In this document: one piece after another, positions 61,548-64,000 of the stretch
Position numbering within the stretch: the first letter of the stretch is position 1
Layout of the letters: each line of letters opens with the position of its first letter
Origin: Streptomyces sp. XD-27
GTDB taxonomy: Bacteria > Actinomycetota > Actinomycetes > Streptomycetales > Streptomycetaceae
Direction: 5' to 3'
DNA length: 64,000 nucleotides
NCBI RefSeq assembly: GCF_030553055.1
Contig: NZ_CP130713.1
Location: 5,456,001-5,520,000, forward strand
Notes under the pieces: model-generated
Seen by the model: the letters and a program-made list of their open reading frames with translations, nothing else
The model's database searches: none
What the model was told of the DNA's origin: nothing
Program-made: the position numbers and the translations under genes

Positions 61548-62795
61548 ATGCGGAAGATACTCATCGTCGGAGCCGGGCAGTCCGGTCTCCAACTCGCCCT
61601 CGGCCTCCAGGCCCGGGGCTACGAGATCACCCTGATGTCCAACCGCACGGCCGACGAGATCCGTACCGGTCGGGTGATGTCGACCCAGTGCATGTTCCCC
61701 ACCGCGCTCCGGCACGAGCGGGATCTGCGGATCAACTTCTGGGAGAGCCAGGCGCCGCGGATCGAGGGGCTGGGCGTCTCCGTGGCCGGGCCGGACGGCG
61801 CCCGCGCCATCGACTGGGTGGGCCGGCTCACGGGCGGCTACGCCCAGTCCGTCGACCAGCGGCTGAAGATGGCCGGCTGGCTGGACGCCTTCACGCAGGC
61901 CGGCGGCCAGCTCGTCATCCACGGCGCCACCGTCTCCGACCTGGACTTCTTCGCGGGCCAGTACGACCTGGTGCTGGTGGCCGCGGGCAAGGGCGAACTG
62001 GTGTCGATGTTCGACCGGGACGCCGCCCGCTCCCCGTACGACAGCCCGCAGCGCGCGCTGGCCGTCTCCTATGTCCACGGGCTGGGCCCGCGCCCGGAGC
62101 ACCCCGAGTTCGACGCGGTGCGCTGCAACCTGGTGCCGGGGGTCGGCGAACTGTTCATCATGCCCACCCTCACCACCTCCGGCCGCGCCGACATCCTGTT
62201 CTGGGAGGGCGTGCCCGGCGGTCCGCTCGACGTCTTCCAGGGCATCAAGGACCCGGCCGGGCACCTGGCCACGACGCTGGAGCTGATGAGGGCCTTCACG
62301 CCCTGGGAGTACGACCGGGCCACCAAGGTGGAGCTGACCGACGCGGGCGGCACCCTGGCCGGCCGCTACACCCCGACCGTACGGAACCCGATCGGCGAGC
62401 TGCCCGGCGGCGGCCTGGTGCTGGGCGTCGCGGACGTCGTCGTCGCCAACGACCCGATCACCGGGCAGGGCTCCAACTCCGCGGCCAAGTGCGCGGCCTC
62501 CTACCTCGACAGCATCGTCGAGCACGGCGACCGGCCCTTCGACGCGGACTGGATGCAGGCTGCGTTCGACCGCTACTGGGCCGCCGCCCAGCACGTCACC
62601 AAGTGGACGAACGCGATGCTGGCGCCGCCGCCGGAGCACGTGGTGGGCCTGCTCGGCGCGGCCGGTGAACTGCCGCCGGTGGCCGAGCGCTTCGCGAACG
62701 GCTTCGACGATCCGTCGGACTTCGAGGGTTTCTTCTACGAGCCGGAGAAGACGGCGGCGTACCTGGCGGAGGTCACCGCCGACCGCCCGTCCTGA
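61548..62795 (+). CDS. Styrene/indole monooxygenase-family FAD protein (StyA-like)
   Basis: 415 residues, the size of StyA. The FAD motif is ILIVGAGQSGLQLALGLQ, with the family-typical early VMSTQCMFPTALRHERDL and later GLVLGVADVVVANDPITGQG then SNSAAKCAASYL (GD-like FAD motif). StyA enzymes epoxidise styrene or oxidise indole using FADH2 supplied by a separate reductase StyB; none is adjacent. It follows cvnD by 75 bases on the same strand and may belong to the conservon transcript. Confidence 0.88.
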   Translation: MRKILIVGAGQSGLQLALGLQARGYEITLMSNRTADEIRTGRVMSTQCMFPTALRHERDLRINFWESQAPRIEGLGVSVAGPDGARAIDWVGRLTGGYAQSVDQRLKMAGWLDAFTQAGGQLVIHGATVSDLDFFAGQYDLVLVAAGKGELVSMFDRDAARSPYDSPQRALAVSYVHGLGPRPEHPEFDAVRCNLVPGVGELFIMPTLTTSGRADILFWEGVPGGPLDVFQGIKDPAGHLATTLELMRAFTPWEYDRATKVELTDAGGTLAGRYTPTVRNPIGELPGGGLVLGVADVVVANDPITGQGSNSAAKCAASYLDSIVEHGDRPFDADWMQAAFDRYWAAAQHVTKWTNAMLAPPPEHVVGLLGAAGELPPVAERFANGFDDPSDFEGFFYEPEKTAAYLAEVTADRPS

Positions 62796-64000
62796 GCTTG
62801 AGGGGCGAGGCCGCGGGCGGGTCCGAGGGGGCCGGGCGGGGCGTGTCCGGGTCGGGGAGCCTCTCCGGCGCGGTCTTCGCGGGCGCCGGTCTCTCGGGGG
62901 CGGGCTTCCCGGGCGCGGGCTTCGCCGGGACGGGCTTCTCGGGCGCGGGCCTGTCCGACGCCGGTTTGTCCGGCGTGGGTTGGTCGAGAGCGGGCTTCTC
63001 CGGGGTCGGCTTCTCGGGGTCCGGCCTTTGGAGCGTCGGCTTCTCGGGGTCGGGCAGGGGCTTCGCGGCGTCGTCGGGGAGGGGGCTCGCGGCGTCGTCG
63101 GGGAAGGGATTCTCGGCGCTCGGGAGGGCTGGCGCGGCATCCGGCCGCACCGCCCCCCGCAACGGGTACGTGGCCAACGGGGACGTCCGCACGCGCCCGC
63201 CCGGCCGCGGCGCCTCCACCACCGCTCCGCCGCCCGCGTACAGCGCCACGTGCGTCGCCTTGGGGTAGTAGACCACCAGGTCGCCGGGGCGCAGCTCGCT
63301 CAGCGGCACGCGCGGCAGGGTCCGCCACTGCTCCTGGCTGGTGCGCGGGATGAGGTACCCGGCCTGCCGCCACGCCTGCTGGGTCAGCCCCGAGCAGTCG
63401 AAGGCGTCGGGCCCCTCGGCGCCCCAGACGTACGGCTTGCCGATCTGCCGCATGGCGTAGCGCAGGGCCTTCGCGCCCTTTTTGGACGGCTTGCGCTCGG
63501 GCCCGGCGAGGGCCCGGGTGGCGATCAGCGCGCGTTGGGCGGCGGAGGTCTGCCGCTTCTCGCGCTTGCGCAGCGCGGCGAGTTGGTCGGTGGTCAGCGA
63601 GGCGAGCGCGCGCTCGATGTCGGCGAGCCGTTCGGTGACCTCCTCGTGCCGCTCGCGGCGCTTGTCGGCCAGATCCCGTCGCTTGTCCAGGGCCGCGTCG
63701 GCCCGCGTGGCGAGGGCGGCCGTCCGCCGCTCGCCGCGCTCCAGCCGGGCGATGACCACGGCCTGCAGGTCGGCGGCCCGGCGCAGCGCGTGGCGCTCGT
63801 AGGCGACCGTGCGCAGATCGCCGCTGAGCAGCGTGTGGACGGAGTCGGACAGGCCCCGGCGCCGCCCCGGTACTGCTGCCCGGCCAACTGCCCGGCCCGG
63901 GCCCGCTGGCCGGCGAGCGCCCGCCGGACCTCGGCGAGCCGGTGGTTCAGCCGCTCGGTCCGGGCCTGCTGCTTCTTGAGCTTCTCCTCGGTGTCGTTGT
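62773..64000 (-). pseudogene. NlpC/P60 peptidoglycan hydrolase (N-terminus outside window; frameshifted)
   Basis: Transcribed from beyond 64000 to TGA near 62773. The visible N-terminal part is coiled coil (EKLKKQQARTERLNHRLAEV), then an NlpC/P60 domain: KPYVWGAEGPDAFDCSGLTQ (catalytic Cys) and YYPKATHVALYAGGG (His), cleaving peptide stems of peptidoglycan. The tail is a long Pro/Lys/Glu repeat. Frame is lost at 63854-63857 (CCCC on the plus strand); one added base joins GQQYRGGAG to GLSDSVHTLLSGDLRTVAYE. Overlaps the end of the StyA-like gene by 23 bases. Confidence 0.85.
62800..63110 (-). repeat. Pro-Glu-Lys-Pro repeat tail
   Basis: Imperfect 9-15 bp units encode PEKP/PAKP/PDKP/PERP repeats at the C-terminus of the NlpC/P60 protein, a wall-spanning or linker-like segment prone to length change. 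Confidence 0.75.

Overview
The window is high-GC actinobacterial DNA, almost certainly from a Streptomyces. Codon third positions are strongly G/C, GTG and TTG starts are common, and several genes are Streptomyces hallmarks: nickel superoxide dismutase with its maturation peptidase, snapalysin with a divergent LysR regulator, a conservon (CvnABCD), a SARP regulator, an HspR-type HAIR box at lon, and rare TTA (bldA) codons. From memory, the order sodN/sodX - glutamate ABC operon - malic enzyme - alcohol dehydrogenase ... kgd - histidine kinase - response regulator ... lon follows the S. coelicolor SCO525x-SCO529x core, so most of the window is core chromosome with accessory insertions.

Layout. 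1-9.7 kb: end of a Na+/H+ antiporter, a PLP desulfhydrase/ACC deaminase-like enzyme, a secreted-type amidase fold, glutaminase, a KASIII gene with a broken frame, a STAS anti-anti-sigma protein, snapalysin/LysR and a TetR/NmrA-like divergent pair. 9.8-20.4 kb: sodN/sodX, a CGNR regulator, a methyltransferase, the glutamate-type ABC operon, malic enzyme, PhoD, a zinc-free MDR dehydrogenase and a tandem ABM protein. 20.5-26.7 kb: an accessory stretch with a GNAT enzyme, two divergent unknowns, an ABM monooxygenase, a winged-helix protein preceded by a hairpin and a tiny TTA-containing ORF, and a DUF4097-PadR operon. 26.9-33.7 kb: a compact biosynthetic locus. An A-T-TE synthetase, an extended SDR and an NTF2-like protein match the terfestatin/echoside (p-terphenyl) core in family and order; a nitroreductase, a TetR and a SARP follow. 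Three perfect heptamers at exactly 11-bp spacing lie upstream of the synthetase, as expected for a SARP site, and codon 8 of the synthetase is TTA, suggesting joint control by the cluster SARP and by bldA.

33.7-37.8 kb: two small proteins and a 1160-residue HTH/coiled-coil/TIR-like/NB-ARC/TPR STAND protein with its own TTA codon. 37.8-51.1 kb: core genes kgd, a two-component system, a spermidine synthase-like protein, a rhomboid-like membrane protein, an imine reductase operon with a GlxA-type regulator, and lon. 51.1-56.2 kb: an I36/Ig-like protein that appears split, a quinone reductase/TetR pair sharing three operator copies, a GH25 lysozyme, a MarR regulator and a PP2C-like phosphatase. 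56.5-62.8 kb: conservon cvnABCD with a styrene-monooxygenase-like flavoprotein. The window ends inside an NlpC/P60 hydrolase.

Quality caveat: five genes (KASIII, DUF4097, TetR at 53 kb, CvnC, NlpC/P60), and possibly a sixth, lose frame at a C/G homopolymer that is exactly one base short. This pattern points to assembly or base-calling error rather than to pseudogenes. No rRNA, tRNA, CRISPR array, insertion sequence or prophage was recognised.
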